A stretch of DNA of 64,000 nucleotides from Cenococcum geophilum 1.58 (taxonomy: Eukaryota > Ascomycota > Dothideomycetes > Gloniales > Gloniaceae). The position numbers were made by a program, and so were the translations under genes. The DNA lies in contig KV748214.1 in NCBI GenBank assembly GCA_001692895.1, forward strand, positions 744,001-808,000, in the 5' to 3' direction. Shown piece after piece: positions 13,130-25,942 of this stretch (position 1 is the first letter of the stretch; every line of letters starts with the position of its first letter). The notes under the pieces are model-generated. The model had not been told where the DNA came from, did no database searches, and saw only the letters and a program-made list of their open reading frames with translations.

Positions 13130-13945
13130 CAGCAGAGGACCGTCGCTAGAACCAGACAACTATCGCTAGAACCAGACGACCGTCGCCAGAACCAGACGAC
13201 CGTTGCCAGAACCAGATTACCGTCCTAGAGCCAGACAACCGATACTAGAACTAGACGACGACCACTCGAACAACCAGCCAGCGAATACCACGAACAATTC
13301 AATTGATCGACCGATCGAATCAAACCAGAGCTTCGATATTGGCCCATCACCGAATCGAATCAAGGCCTCCTAGGGAGGCACCCTAGACGACCACCGTTCG
13401 AATGTATAGCTAGCGAACGGCCATAGAGAACGATCTGAATCAATTAGAGCCTTCAATCGGGCCGAACCCTCCCCCGAATTGAATTAGATACTGACATAGG
13501 CAGGCAGGAGGCAGGTAGGAGAGGACCGTCGCCAGAACCAGAGACCGTCGCCAGAACCAGACGACCGTCGCCAGAGCCAGATGACCGTCGCCAGAGCTAG
13601 ACGGCCGTCGTCGGAGCTAGACGACCGTCGCCAGAGCCAGACGATAATCGTTCGAACGACCAGCCAGCGAACACCACAATAGATTCAATCGATCGATCGA
13701 ATCGAACTAGAGCCTCAATATCAGCCCGTTACCGAATCAAATCGAATCAAGGCCCCCTAAGGAGGCACCCCAGACGACCACCGTTCAAACGTACAGCCAG
13801 CGAACGCCCATAGAGAACGATTCGAATCAATACAATCAATCGCAACCGAACCAATATGATCAGTCGAATCAAGCAGAACCTTCGATCGGGCCGACCTCTC
13901 CCCCGAATTACAGATACAGACAGATAGGCACAGACAGGTAGGCAC
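13130..13945. repeat. Direct duplication of about 390 bp, each half starting with a 20-bp minisatellite
   Basis: Two diverged direct copies, about 13136-13510 and 13526-13940. Each starts with several 19-20 bp units of the form gaccgtcgccagaaccaga and continues through shared blocks rich in gatcgaatc motifs, a ggaggcaccc block (13374 and 13762), and a gaacgccc/gaacggcc...atagagaacga block (about 13412 and 13803). The copies differ by small indels. Confidence 0.8.
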
Positions 13946-14032
13946 GAACAGGTAGGACGGTAAGACAGGTAGGACAGGCAGGACAGGCAGGACAGGCAGG
14001 ACAGGCAGGACAGGCAGACAGGCAGGCACTAA
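13940..14032. repeat. 10-bp minisatellite (aggacaggca)
   Basis: About eight units of aggacaggca or close variants. They encode repetitive Cys-Pro-Ala peptides on the minus strand, which I treat as an artefact of the repeat. Confidence 0.85.
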
Positions 14033-14295
14033 ACCTAGTTAGGAAATCAGCACACGGCCGGCGGATCATCGGGAACACCGCCAATCGACGATTTGGGGCC
14101 TCCGCGAGAGGCTCCTCAGTCAATCGCCCGACGCCCGAGCGATCGTAGAGCTCCTATGACAGACGCAGGCGGTAGGCAGGAAAGATTGATTTGGATTATT
14201 TAGATTATATAATTAAATTAATTATATATTTTTTGACTAGCTGTAAATACTAGAGTGTTAATATACCNTATTTTTAAATCTAGAATTTTTATTNT

Positions 14296-14490
14296 TGTCC
14301 TGATGGTCCTGATGGTCCTGATGGTCCTGGAGGTCCTGGAGGTCCTGGAGGTCCTGGAGGTCCTGGAGGTCCTGGTAGTCCTAGTGGTCCGGGCGACCTC
14401 CTGACAGGTTCCTGACAGGATGCCGAGTGTGAGTGTCTCCTGGAGCTCCTGANAGCCCTGACAGGAGCTGTCAGGAGCTGTCAGGAGGCA
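14296..14490. repeat. 9-bp minisatellite gtcctggag / gtcctgatg plus CCTGACAGG motifs
   Basis: About a dozen 9-bp units followed by CCTGACAGG and gagctgtcag motifs. It mirrors the block at 12640-12900 at the opposite end of the GC-rich insert. N characters at about 14268, 14294 and 14452 suggest collapsed or ambiguous assembly. Confidence 0.8.
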
Positions 14491-17400
14491 CAAACATTTT
14501 GCTGATGAAGCACCTAGCACACTATATACTATTATGGATTATATATATAGACGATATATACAATATGCATAAAAACCTAAAAAAAAAGAATTAGAAGTAC
14601 CCTATAAGGATATATTAGGCGCTAGATAAGCAATAATATAAAAATACTAAGTATATGCACATATAGTATCTAGTAGAAGTTTAGAAGTTAGGGGACTTAA
14701 TACTTTAACTAGGAAGATTCCTTATAGAAGAATGCTTAGATAAATAATAGTAGTAGAAATACCTAAAGAATACGTATTTATAGGATATAGAGGATAAAAA
14801 GTAAACTAGGTATTAGCTAAAGAATAAGTTAAGTATAACTAGATTAAGCAGCTAATAGTTAGGAAAAGTAGAGGTTTATAAAACTAAAGGGAGCTAGTAA
14901 TAGAGCCTTAAACCCTTAAAGAAATTTAAGGATAATACCTAAATTTATAAATTAATTAGTAAAATTAATAGTTTAAAGTATTAATAGATAGTAAAGTAAC
15001 GCGGAACTATATTTTACTAATAGTAATAAAAAAAATAGGATTATCTTATAGATAGAAGGAACAATATTACTTATTAGTTATAATTTTAGGAGATCTAATA
15101 ACCTATAAAAAAGGGATTATTAACCGTAAAATAGGACCTATTTAGATAACTATTAAAGGGAGATAAATTAAAATATTTTTTAATATCCTACCATTAGGAC
15201 GGGATAAGGCAGTGTTAAAAATGCCTTAGTTATAGAAATATAATCTAAAAATTAATTGAGTTATAGGTTAAGTCGATATTAAAAATACTTAATGCTATAA
15301 AATATAATAATAAACTAAGTTAGTATAGTACTAAGTTGGAGCGATATATAAGGAGACTAAGTAAGGCTTAAGTTATATACTAAAGAAATACTATAAGTAT
15401 GGCAAGAAGCTATAGAGCCTAAAAAGTAAAAAGCTAGTAAATTATATAGTATAGGACTATAAAATAGAGTTAGAACTAGAAATAAGTTTAAGATTCTTTC
15501 TAACCTATAAGCTTACTTAAGAGGAGTTAAAAGTACTTAAAGAGTTTATCTAGGAAAACTTATAAAAGGAATATATTAAACTATTATAGTTATTAGTAGG
15601 ATATCTAGTACTATTTGTACAAAAGAAGAATAGAAAACTTAGGCTATATATTAACTATAAATAGTTAAATAGTATTACTTAGAAGGATAGGTATCCTTTA
15701 CCCTTAATTAGTAAAATCTAAGATAGGATAAGTAATGCGTAAATCTTTATAAAGATAGATCTAAGATAGGCGTACTATTAGATTAAAATTAAGGAAGGCA
15801 ATAAATAAAAGGCAGCCTTTAGGTTAAAGGAAGGACTATATAAGCTATTAATAATGCAATTTAGATTAATAAATATATTAGCAATATTTTAGAAATAAAT
15901 TAATAGCGTATTAGAAGAACACCTTAATAAGTTTATTATAGTATACCTTAACAATATTATTATCTACTTAATAACTAAGGAAGAATATAGGGAATATATT
16001 AAATAGGTTTTAAAGAGACTATAAAAAGAACAGATACTAGTAGTAATTAAAAAATATAAGTTCTTTACTAGGAAGACTAATTTTATTAAATTTATTATTA
16101 AACTAGGTTATATTAATATAGACCTAAAGAAAATAAAAGCTATAGTAAGTTAGTAAGAACTAGAAAACGTAACGCAGTTAAGGTTATTTCTAGGGGTTTA
16201 TAACTACTGTAAAAGGTTTATAGTATAGTAGTTAAAGAATATTAAACCGTTTACTAGGCTTATAAAGAAAGAGGAACTATAGGTATAGGGAGATAAATAA
16301 AGGAAGTTATTTAAGGAACTTAAAGAGTTGTTTACCTAGGAGCTAATTCTTAAAATTTATTAACTAGGACTAAATATAGTTATAGAAATAGATATATTAG
16401 ACTTTATACTAGGAGCATATTTGCTATAAAAGTAAGAGAACATATAGTACTTAGTAGCGTACTATAGTTAGAAAATAACACCACTAGAATTAAACTATAA
16501 TATCTATAATAAAAAGTTATTAAGTATAGTTATAGTACTAAAAAAATAGAGAGCATTCTTATAAGGCGTAGAAAAACTATTTATAGTTAAGACGGATTAT
16601 AAGAACCTAATAGGGTTCCTAATAATAAAAGAACTTAATTAAAGATAGGTTAAATAGGTAGAAATACTTATAGAATACTATTTTAGGATTTAGTATACTA
16701 AAGGAACTAAGAATATAAGGGTGGACGCGCTTAGTAGAAAGACTAAACTATAGAATAATAGGAAACTATTAGGAGTAATACTACGCAGAGATAATAACAG
16801 ATTAATTAGATATAATTACCCTAAGCTAATAGTAACCTAAGAGGATAAAAAACTAGAAAGAGTCTATAAGATACTAAAAAGCTTTTAGGTATAAAGAATT
16901 CTAAAAGTATAGCTAAAAGACCTATAGATAGATATATATAAAAACTAAGAAGTAAAGTATATCCTAAAGAGCATAGCAGAGCATTTTATAGAAGACTTTT
17001 ATAAGGGAATAACTTAAGGGCATAACAGAGTAATAGGCTTAGTGTTAAAACTTTAAGAAGAATATATTATTAATGGAATTTAGGGTATAGCTAGAAAAGT
17101 AATAAAGAAATATTTAGATTGCTAGAGAAATAAACTAATAAGGTATAAGCTATATAGAGGGCTATAACCTATTAAAATACTAGAGAGACTATAGGAGGTT
17201 ATATTATAGGACTTTATTATTAAGCTACTAAAGTTAAAAGATCCTATTACTAGATAAGAGTATAATATAATCTTAGTAATAGTAGATAAGTTAACTAAGT
17301 AGGGCTACTTTATAGCATATATAAAAGAAATCTTAATAGAAGATATTACTAGAATCTATATTAAGAAAGTATTTATAAGGTATAGAGTACTAAGTAAAAT

Positions 17401-18975
17401 TATATTAAATAAAGATCTAAGATTTATAGCAGTATTTTAGGAGGTATTCTTAGCGGAATAAGAAGTTAGAGTAATAACTTCTAATATATATTATATATAG
17501 ACGGACGGATAAATAGAAAGATTAAATTAGACACTAGAATAGTATTTAAGATATTATATTAACTACGTATAGAATAATTGGGTGTTATTATTACTAGTTA
17601 TATAGTTTATATATAATATAATATTATAGAAAGGGATAGGTATATTACTATTTAAGGCAAATTATAGATATAAGCTAAGAATATTATTATTACTATAATA
17701 AGTAAAGAAAATAGGTAGTATAGCTAAAGAAAAAATAAAGATATTAATAAATCTTTATATAGACTTTATAGAATTAGTAAAAAAGGTATAAGAGAGAATA
17801 AAAAGGTACTATAACGCTAAGAGATCTAAGGGACTAGATCTTAAGGAGGGGGACAAAGTATAGCTACTATATAAAATTTTTAAAAGTTAATAACTAAGTA
17901 AGAAATTAAACTACGTTAGGCTAGGACCTTTTAAAATTATATAAAGGATTTTACTAGTTATATTTAAGTTAAACCTACTAGCCAAAATTAAGATCTACCC
18001 TATATAGTATATTATAATACTAGAGCTAGTATATAGGAATATTAAGCTACTAATTTATAAAGTAGACATATATAGAGGATAAGAGGAGGATAAATAATAA
18101 GTTTTAAAGATTATTAGTTATAAGAATATTAACAATAAAATATAGTATAAGGTAAAGTAGATAGGCTATAATAAGACTACCTAGGAACTACTATAGAATT
18201 TTAAAAAAAATACTATAGAAAAGGTATAAGAGTATTAAAAAAATAGGTTAGGTAATATTAAGAAGGAGCTAAAGATAAAGGGATTAGTTAAAGGTAATAA
18301 ATAAGCTAAATTATCTAAGAGATCTACTACTAGCGTATAAGTTATTTTCGCCTCTTTTTAATTAGAATCCTTTTTAGCCTCCTTAACCTTAAGCTTAAAT
18401 AGACCTTACTCTACTAAACGTAACTCCTTTAAGCGTACCTTTTTATAAACCTTTACTAGACGGCTTAGATAAGTATAAATATCTAGTTAAGCTTTTAAAC
18501 CTAAGACGCCTTATTAAAATAATATTAAACTTTAATAAGGGCCTTAGCTAGCTTACTCTTTAATATTTTAGCTACTACTAATATATAAGACCCTAAGACA
18601 AATTAGATAAGAAACTAAATAGTTATAAAGAATAAAACGTATATATTTAGTATTAGAGACGGATTAAATATTATAAAACAACTATATATTTGCTGGCGTA
18701 TACTTAGTATATAAAGAAGGTTAGCAGCTAAACAGAGCTATAATTATAATATATATTAACTTTTTCTCTATATAATAAGAATAGGACGGTATAACTTTAC
18801 TAAGTAAAAGAATAAATGTTACTAGCTAATTATAATAATTAGATATAAAGGATCTAATAGGAGGTATTAGAAATAATAAAGGTTATTAAATTAAGAATAG
18901 GAATGCTATATCTTTAATAAACAACTTAAAGATAGGAGATATCTTTAAGGACGAAGATAAAGAGGAGGGGGATAG

Positions 18976-19393
18976 TATTACGGACCTTATATTAGCCGTA
19001 GTAGTACTACTAAAAAGGGATATAAATAGGTTAGTTAAGATAGTATAGGAGGCACTAAAACTAATTAAGCTATAAAATAAGGGGTAGTCAAGTTATATAG
19101 TTAGTTACGTTATAAGTTCGGAATATAAAAACGTAGGAACGTGGGAACGTAATATACTAATATACTAACGTACTAACGTACTAAACCTTTACTATAGGGA
19201 GGAGTTATATATTTAAGGACACACGGTCTCTATAGATAGTTTCTCTTCTTTATAGTAAATCTTAGAATATAATTAGAGTTAATCTATTAGGGAACCACTC
19301 CACTAGTTATATTTACGTTGTTAACTATTCTATACCTATATACCTAGCCCATTAATAAGTCTACCATAGTATTTCCTACAAGGCTTCATTATA
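18976..19393 (+). repeat. 3' LTR of Gypsy-B2
   Basis: A 418-bp LTR equal in length to its partner at 3713-4130. It is followed by the target duplication aagag (19394-19398) and, 16 bp after the LTR end, by the 3' LTR of the older element B1. Confidence 0.9.
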
Positions 19394-19398
19394 AAGAG

Positions 19399-19830
19399 GA
19401 GGAGGATAGTATTGCGGATCTTATATTAGTAGTAGTATTACTATTAAAAAGGGATATAAATAAGTTAATTAAGATAGTACAGGAGGCGCTAGAACTAATT
19501 AAGCTATAAAATAAGGGGTAGCTAAGTTATATGGCTAGTTATATTATAAGTTTAGAATATAGGAACGTAGGAATATAGGAACGCGATATACTAACGTACT
19601 AACGTACTAACGTACTAAACCTTTTACTATGGGGAGGAGTTATATATTTAAGGATATACGGTCTCTATAGATGGTTCTTCTTCTCTTTATAGTAAATCTT
19701 AGAATATAATTGGAGTTAATCTGTTAGGCAACTACTCTACTAGTTATATTTACGTTATTAACTATTCTATACCTATATACCCAGCCTATTAATAAGTCTA
19801 CCGTAGTATTTCCTATAAGGCTTCGTTACA
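19399..19830 (+). repeat. 3' end and 3' LTR of Gypsy-B1
   Basis: A short purine-rich lead (gaggaggatag) followed by a 421-bp LTR (19410-19830) ending CTTCGTTACA. It is the continuation of the fragment at 2510-3712. The tandem LTR-LTR arrangement results from B2 jumping to within about 12 bp of this LTR. Confidence 0.85.
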
Positions 19831-20152
19831 CATCTAGTTAATTCTAGTTTAATTATTATATACTTCTTAACGGAGCTAGTAGTAGTATATGTCTATATAT
19901 TAGAGCTTTGTAGATAGCTCTAGTCCATCTTTTATAAGTAGTTAAATTGTCTATAGATTATTATAGTAAATCGTTTGCTTCTTATTTAAAGATAATTTAA
20001 TTTCCTTAAGGAAGCGAGTTTACTAAATTAACTCTATTCCTGTATGGGATAGAGCCGTAAGCTCTACCTCTATACTTAACTTTATTACTAATATTTACTT
20101 AATAGAGCGCTAGTTAATTACCCCCCTAAATAAAGTAAATAAATATCCTTCC
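19831..20152 (-). mobile_element. Copia-II piece 1: end of RNase H region
   Basis: Minus-strand Copia sequence from the C-terminal part of RNase H (about 19900-20090). It ends at the Gypsy-A2 insertion, whose target duplication cttcc lies at 20148-20152, and the same element resumes at 25943. Its left side is cut by the Gypsy-B1 LTR at 19830. It is RIP-mutated and broken. Confidence 0.75.
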
Positions 20153-20525
20153 TGTTATGGGACACCCCCGTAACACCTTGTACACATCTACCTGTTTCTA
20201 CCGACTTAGCAATTAAAGACTAACTATAAAATGGCAATCTAATAGCAATCTAATAGCAATCTAACGGCAATCTACGGTATTCTGCTATATTCTGCTAAGT
20301 TCCACTAAATTTTACTAAGTTCTACTAGGACTATAACCTAAACCCTATTCTGCCCTATATATATATTAACTAAGTAACTAAGTTAATAATATATACCCTT
20401 TCTTCCCGTTTTCTTACCTTCTTTTTTTTTACATAATGTCTTAACCTCCTTATACAGTTTATATATATAGCTTAATAATATCTACCTTACTATATATTAT
20501 TGTCGCTTATACTTACTCCGTAATA
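20153..20525 (+). repeat. 5' LTR of Gypsy-A2
   Basis: A 373-bp LTR starting TGTTATGGG and ending CCGTAATA, homologous to the other Gypsy-A LTRs in the window. Confidence 0.9.
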
Positions 20526-23500
20526 CTATATTGCGTTAACTACCTATATTATTATTAATATACAGAACGAACCTAAAGCCCCTATAATGGCCGCCGGTAT
20601 TATATCCACACTCTAAAAACAATTAGTAGGGATACAGAAGTCTTTTATAGACGCCCTTAAACAGAACTAAGCTACTTTAAATTAATAATAAGCTAACTAG
20701 TAATGCTAACCGTTACCTAACTAAAGCTAATTAACTCTGTTACGCCCTAAGTTAACTAGGAGGAGATATAGCAGACCTTATTAAACCTCTTTAGCCAAAC
20801 TTAGTGCAAAGCCTAGTTATACTTCTTAAAGCTATATATAGTAACCTAAACCGCTAAGCTACTACTTAAAGAAAGATAAACTATATAACTTAAGGAACGA
20901 AAAGTTTTCTAATATACTTCTCTAAATTTAACCGTTATATAAAGGAAATAGGCTGGAACAACTCCGCACTAATTAATAGCCTTATTAAATCTCTAAGTCC
21001 TGAACTAAAAACCTCCTTAATAGGCGTAGACCTACTAGGAGCCCTTAATGCCTACGTAAACGTTATTAATAAATGGTATAATGATATACTACGCCTAATA
21101 CTAAAGCCCGCTCCTTAATACAATATAACAACCCTATAAACGTCTACTAAGTTATCGTCTCAGCCTAAGCACCCTAACGCTATAGATATTAACACTAGGA
21201 CCCTAGGGTATGCCCTACTAGGGTCCTTTAAATGAGAATAACGCATTAAGCTAGGCCTTTGCTTTAAATATAGAAGTAGCTCCTACCTCTCTAACTACTA
21301 CTCTATTCCTATACCTAAACACGATTTATAAACAACTAATACTAGTAGCCGTTTACCGTATTAATCTTCTGGTTACTATCCCTAATCTCTACCTAGTTTT
21401 AGCCCTATATCTAGTAAGCACCATTTATAAGGATAAAGCTATAACTAACGTTCTATAAGAACCCCACCCTAATTATCTCTAAAAGGAAGGTTCTAGAGCT
21501 AAGTCGCTCTCTAGGACAGCTCTACTATAGGATCTTGTTAAACGTATTTAACGTTACAAACTCTACCTCTTAGGACTATAGTATAACTATTAACTACTGT
21601 CTTTAGCAGAATAGTTAATAGGCTAACGCTTAAATCCTAATTAATATAGGAGCTAGCGGTATATGATTTATTAACAAGATCTTTGCGTAAGATAATAATT
21701 TTACCCTAACCTCCCTTAACCGGCATATTAATGTATTTAGATTTAATAGTAAACGCACCATCTTAGGTTATATTACCTACGTAGTATTTCTAAGACTCCG
21801 ATACCTAAACCACGAAGAATTAATTAAACTTTTTATTACCACCCTGGGTCACTTAGTAATCCTTAAATAACCCTAGATAAAGCTATATAAGGTAACTATT
21901 AATTAGGACAACCCTAAGCTTCTATTTACCGCCTCCTGTTATAAGTAGAAGTGCCTTATAACTTACTACTTAGACCTAAAATTAAAACCTAAAAAATCTA
22001 CTAGGATCCACTAGTCTAAAATTTCTATAACTATCTACCCTATACCTAAGAAATCCACCAGATTCCACTAACCTAGGAATTCTACTAAATTCCACTAATA
22101 TAAGATCTCCACTAATATCCACTCTACGCCTAAGGAATCCACTAGATTCCACTAGTATAAGAATTCCACTAAATTCCACTAATATAGGAATTCCACTAAC
22201 ACCCACTAAGGATCTAAAAACTCCACTAAATTCTATAAGTTATTACTAAGTACTATACCACCCTAAGTTAAGCAGAAGCTTAAGCTTAATACACGAAAAT
22301 ACTAGAAGGACTAGTATTTTACTATAAAAAGGATCCCTAAAGAACCCAAATCTAAATCTAATACTAACTCCGTACCTAATACTAAACCTAAACCTAAATA
22401 AGAAACTATAGACAATCTAAGCAAGCTCGGCACCCTAGATATCTATATAATTAGAGCTACCCTACTAGCGCAACTTGCTAAGAAACCTAAATATATAATC
22501 TTCGTTATCACTATAGCTAATATTAAAAAGGCCTTAGTACTAAAAAAGTACACTAACCCTGCTATAAAGGTACTAGTAGAGTACTATAACCGCCTAAAGG
22601 TATTCTTATAAAAGGAAGCTAATAAGCTACCAGAATACCAATTGTATAACTATAAAATTGCACTTAAAGAAGAAAAGCAGCTTAGATTTCGACCCTTATA
22701 TAGGATATCCTAAAATAAACTTTAAGTACTATAAAAGTATTTAGATAAGAACCTAATTAAAGGATTTATTAGAGCAAGTTTATCGCCTATAGCCGCACTG
22801 GTAATCTTTATTAAGAAACCCGGTGGCGGTTTACGCTTCTATATAAACTACTAAGCTCTTAATACTATTACCGTTAAGAACTAATATCCGATCCCGTTAA
22901 TATAGGAGACACTAAACTAATTAAATAAGGCTCGCTATTATACAAAGCTTAATATTATCTCTGCGTTTAACCGCCTCCGTATAGTAAAAGGAGATAAATA
23001 GCTTACTATATTCCGTACTCGGTATAGATTATTTAAATACTTAGTAATACTATTTGGCCTTATAAATGCTCTAAGCTTATTTTAATATTATATAAATAAT
23101 ACCCTACACCCCTACCTGGACATCTTCTATACTGCTTATATTAACGACATCTTAATATATAGTAATAACCTAACCAAATATTAGAAATACGTTAATTTTA
23201 TTTTATAAGCCCTATATAGAGCTAGTCTATAATTAGATATAGATAAATGTAAGTTTTATAAAACAGAAGTCCTATACCTTAGACTCCTTATTTCTATAAA
23301 TAATATATAAATGGACCTAAAGAAGGTTAAAGTAATTATAAACTAGTAAGAACCTAAGAGCGTTAAGGACGTAAGAGCCTTTATAGGATTTACTAACTTT
23401 TACTAACGGTTTATTAATAACTTCTCCGCCCTAGTTTTACCCCTTATAGCTCTAACCTAAAAAGATAAAGCTTTTATCTTTGGTAAGGAATATAAGAAGG

Positions 23501-25552
23501 CCTTTACTTATTTAAAGGTTATATTTACTACTATACCTATACTCTAATACTTTAACCTAGAACGAATAAGTGTTGTAAAAGCTAACTTATCTAATTACAT
23601 TACTAAAGGTATTCTGTCTCAATATAATAAAGAAGGAGTATTATGCCCTATAGTATACTTCTTAAAGTAACTAAGCCCTGCTAAATATAATTATAAGATC
23701 TATAATAAAGAATTGCTAGCTATTATTAGATACTTTAAGCAATAGTAACCTAAACTAGAAGGCGCCGGATTTCCAATTAAGGTCCTTAGCGACTATAAGA
23801 ACCTATAGTACTTTACAACCACGAAATAACTAAGTTATTATTAGGCCTACTGGTTAGAATATTTATCTCGTTTCCGATTCTTAATTATGTACTACCTAGG
23901 CGTTTAAGGTTAGAAGCCTAATACTCTAACCTAATGCTTATAAGATACGCCAGCCCTAAAAGAAGCGCGTTTTTACCGAAATTAAACCCTACTTTACCCT
24001 AAACTATTTAACCCTCCTACTAAAGATCTTATAGTATATGTCCTTAAAATAACTAATTAATTAAATTATATTTAATAAATACCTAAATAACAAGTTTATC
24101 TAAGAGATGCTTAAGCTAATATAAAATAGCATCAGACGCTCTAAAAAGATTTCTCTAAGTAAATGCAAAGCCTGCGGAAACCGCTTATATTACTAGAACT
24201 GCCTAGTTATACCTAACTATAACGAACTTAAGCTTAAGCTCCTTAAACATATATATAATCTACTAATAGCCGGCCACCTAGGCTAAGGAAAAACCCTAGA
24301 ATTGCTTTAACGAGAATACTATTAGCTAAATATATATAATATAATACAAAGGTATATCTCTAGCTGCTATATTTACCGACGAGCTAAAGCTTCGTATAAG
24401 ACGTATAACGGCCTTCTAAAGCCACTACCTGTTCCAGACCGAAGATAGAAGGATATTTTAATTAACTTTATTATTAACCTTCCCGTAAATAAGGGCTATA
24501 TAAATATTATAGTAGTTATAAACCGACTATCTAAGATAAGACACTTAATCGCCTATCCTAATATATTAACACCTACTATCGCCTAACTGTTCCTGGATTA
24601 TATATAGAAACTCTATAGATATTCTAAAACGATTATCTCCAATAAAGGCAGCTAGTTTATCTTTATATTCTAGAAAGAACTAACTACCTAACTCCGCATT
24701 AAAGCACTGTTATCTACGGTATACTACCTAGAAATAGATGGTTAAATAGAACGTATAAATGCTATAATAAAACAATATATTTAGATATATACGTTATACT
24801 TATAAGATAACTAGATCGACTAGCTTATATTTACTAAGTTTACTATAAATAATTCCATCTCAGAAACTATAAAGATCTCCCTATTCCTAGCTAACTACGG
24901 CTAGCATCTATAAATGGGTTTTGAACCCTTTAATAATATTCCTTACCCTACTCGTTACGCCTTATAAGTTATAAAAGTAAATGAATTTATAAAGAAGATA
25001 GAGGAACTATAATAGTTCCTTACTAATAAAATAATATAGGCTTAATCTATCTATAAAGCCGCAGCAAATAAGAAACGAACCCTAGCACTGGCCTACTAAA
25101 TTGGTAACTTTGTCTAGCTAGATATAAGAAATCTAAATATAAAACGACCTACTAAGAAGCTTAATTAGAAGAACGCTAGCCCTTATAAGGTTAAAAAGGT
25201 TGTCTTTTTCTATACCTACTAACTAAAGCTCCCTAATACGGTTAAAATCTACCCCGTATTCTATATGTCAGTCCTCCACCCTACTACTCCTATATTAGAC
25301 GCCCTGCCTAAATAGATATAAAACCCTCCCCCACTAGTTAAATTGGATAGTAAGAACGAGTACTTTATTAAAAGAATTAATAACATTAAGTATAATAAAC
25401 AGAAACGCTAATATATATATCTTATGAAATAAAGAGGCTTTACTAAGTCCTTATGGGAACCCGTTAACTCTATAGGACTTATATAAGCCATAGAAGACTT
25501 TTATAAACTCTACCTAGAACTACTACAGCTCTATCTCGCAGAAGCTCGAGTT

Positions 25553-25566
25553 TAAAGGGGGGGTAC
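25553..25566 (+). other. Polypurine tract of Gypsy-A2
   Basis: A purine-rich stretch (aaagggggggtac region) directly before the 3' LTR. It is conserved in A3 (about 36050-36064) and, inverted, in A1 (about 6631-6644), as expected for the plus-strand priming site of LTR retrotransposons. Confidence 0.75.
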
Positions 25567-25937
25567 TATTACGGGACACCCCCGTAATACCTTACACACA
25601 TCTACCTATTTCTACTAACTTAGCAATTAGAGACTAACTGCGAAATAGCAATTTAATAGCAATCTAATGGCAATCTAACGGCAATCTACGGCATTTTGCT
25701 ATATTCTGCTAAGTTCTACTAAATTCTGCTAAGTTCTGCTAGGACTATAACCTAAACCCTATTCTGCTCTATATATGTATTAACTAAGCAACTAAGTTAA
25801 CAATATATGCCCTTTTTTCCCGTTTTCCTACCTTCTTTCCTTACGCAACGTCTTAACCTCCTTACACAGTTTATATATATAGCTTAATAATATCTACCTT
25901 ACTATATATTATCGTCGCTTATACTCACTTCGTGACA
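25567..25937 (+). repeat. 3' LTR of Gypsy-A2
   Basis: A 371-bp LTR ending CGTGACA, followed immediately by the target duplication cttcc. Confidence 0.9.
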
Positions 25938-25942
25938 CTTCC

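Larger units (their letters stand above)
12619..14507. mobile_element. GC-rich, un-RIPed insert with inverted CATCAGCA ends, inside Gypsy-B2
   Basis: About 1.9 kb of GC-rich DNA that interrupts Gypsy-B2 between gag-like and protease-like sequence. It begins CATCAGCATTTTGTTGGGG and ends with the inverted counterpart ATTTTGCTGATG. The first 8 bp are perfectly inverted and the next 15 bp only in part. Inside are tandem-repeat blocks and one large direct duplication, with no convincing coding frame. The reading frames present come from repeats. CpA and TpG are abundant, unlike everything around it, so it probably arrived after RIP of its surroundings or escaped RIP. I found no clean target duplication (flanks aacctaaa and aagcacct). 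The best guess is a non-autonomous DNA transposon; an assembly-difficult satellite-like insertion is the alternative. Confidence 0.5.
3713..19393 (+). mobile_element. Gypsy-B2: LTR-bounded chromovirus with two nested insertions
   Basis: A complete but dead Gypsy chromovirus with a 5' LTR at 3713-4130 and a 3' LTR at 18976-19393, both 418 bp. The 5-bp target duplication aagag lies at 3708-3712 and 19394-19398. The internal order is gag (4131-6101, continuing 12200-12618), protease (about 14950-15200), reverse transcriptase (about 15480-16150), RNase H (about 16350-16740), integrase (about 16950-17950), chromodomain (about 18080-18240), then a long 3' noncoding region. Gene order and chromodomain place it among the Metaviridae chromoviruses. 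Gypsy-A1 (6102-12194) and a GC-rich insert (12619-14507) interrupt it. Without them it would be about 7.7 kb. It carries many breaks of RIP type. Confidence 0.9.
20153..25937 (+). mobile_element. Gypsy-A2: LTR-bounded chromovirus inserted in Copia-II
   Basis: A 5785-bp plus-strand element with LTRs of 373 bp (20153-20525) and 371 bp (25567-25937), flanked by cttcc at 20148-20152 and 25938-25942. Internal order: gag (about 20590-21300), protease (about 21450-21850), reverse transcriptase (about 22660-23300), RNase H (about 23420-23800), integrase (about 24140-25250), a C-terminal chromodomain-like segment (about 25350-25530), and a G-rich polypurine tract ending at 25566. The chromodomain fits elements that target heterochromatin, which matches this location. 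It is structurally whole and slightly shorter than its sibling A3, but dead from many RIP-type changes. Confidence 0.92.

Noticed and set aside
13757-14123. Cys-Pro-rich minus-strand frames
   Set aside because: Made by the aggacaggca minisatellite; no protein-like sequence outside the repeat.
12611-14515. A target-site duplication for the GC-rich insert
   Set aside because: Flanking 8-mers aacctaaa and aagcacct do not match at any length I tried by eye; the insertion boundaries remain provisional.
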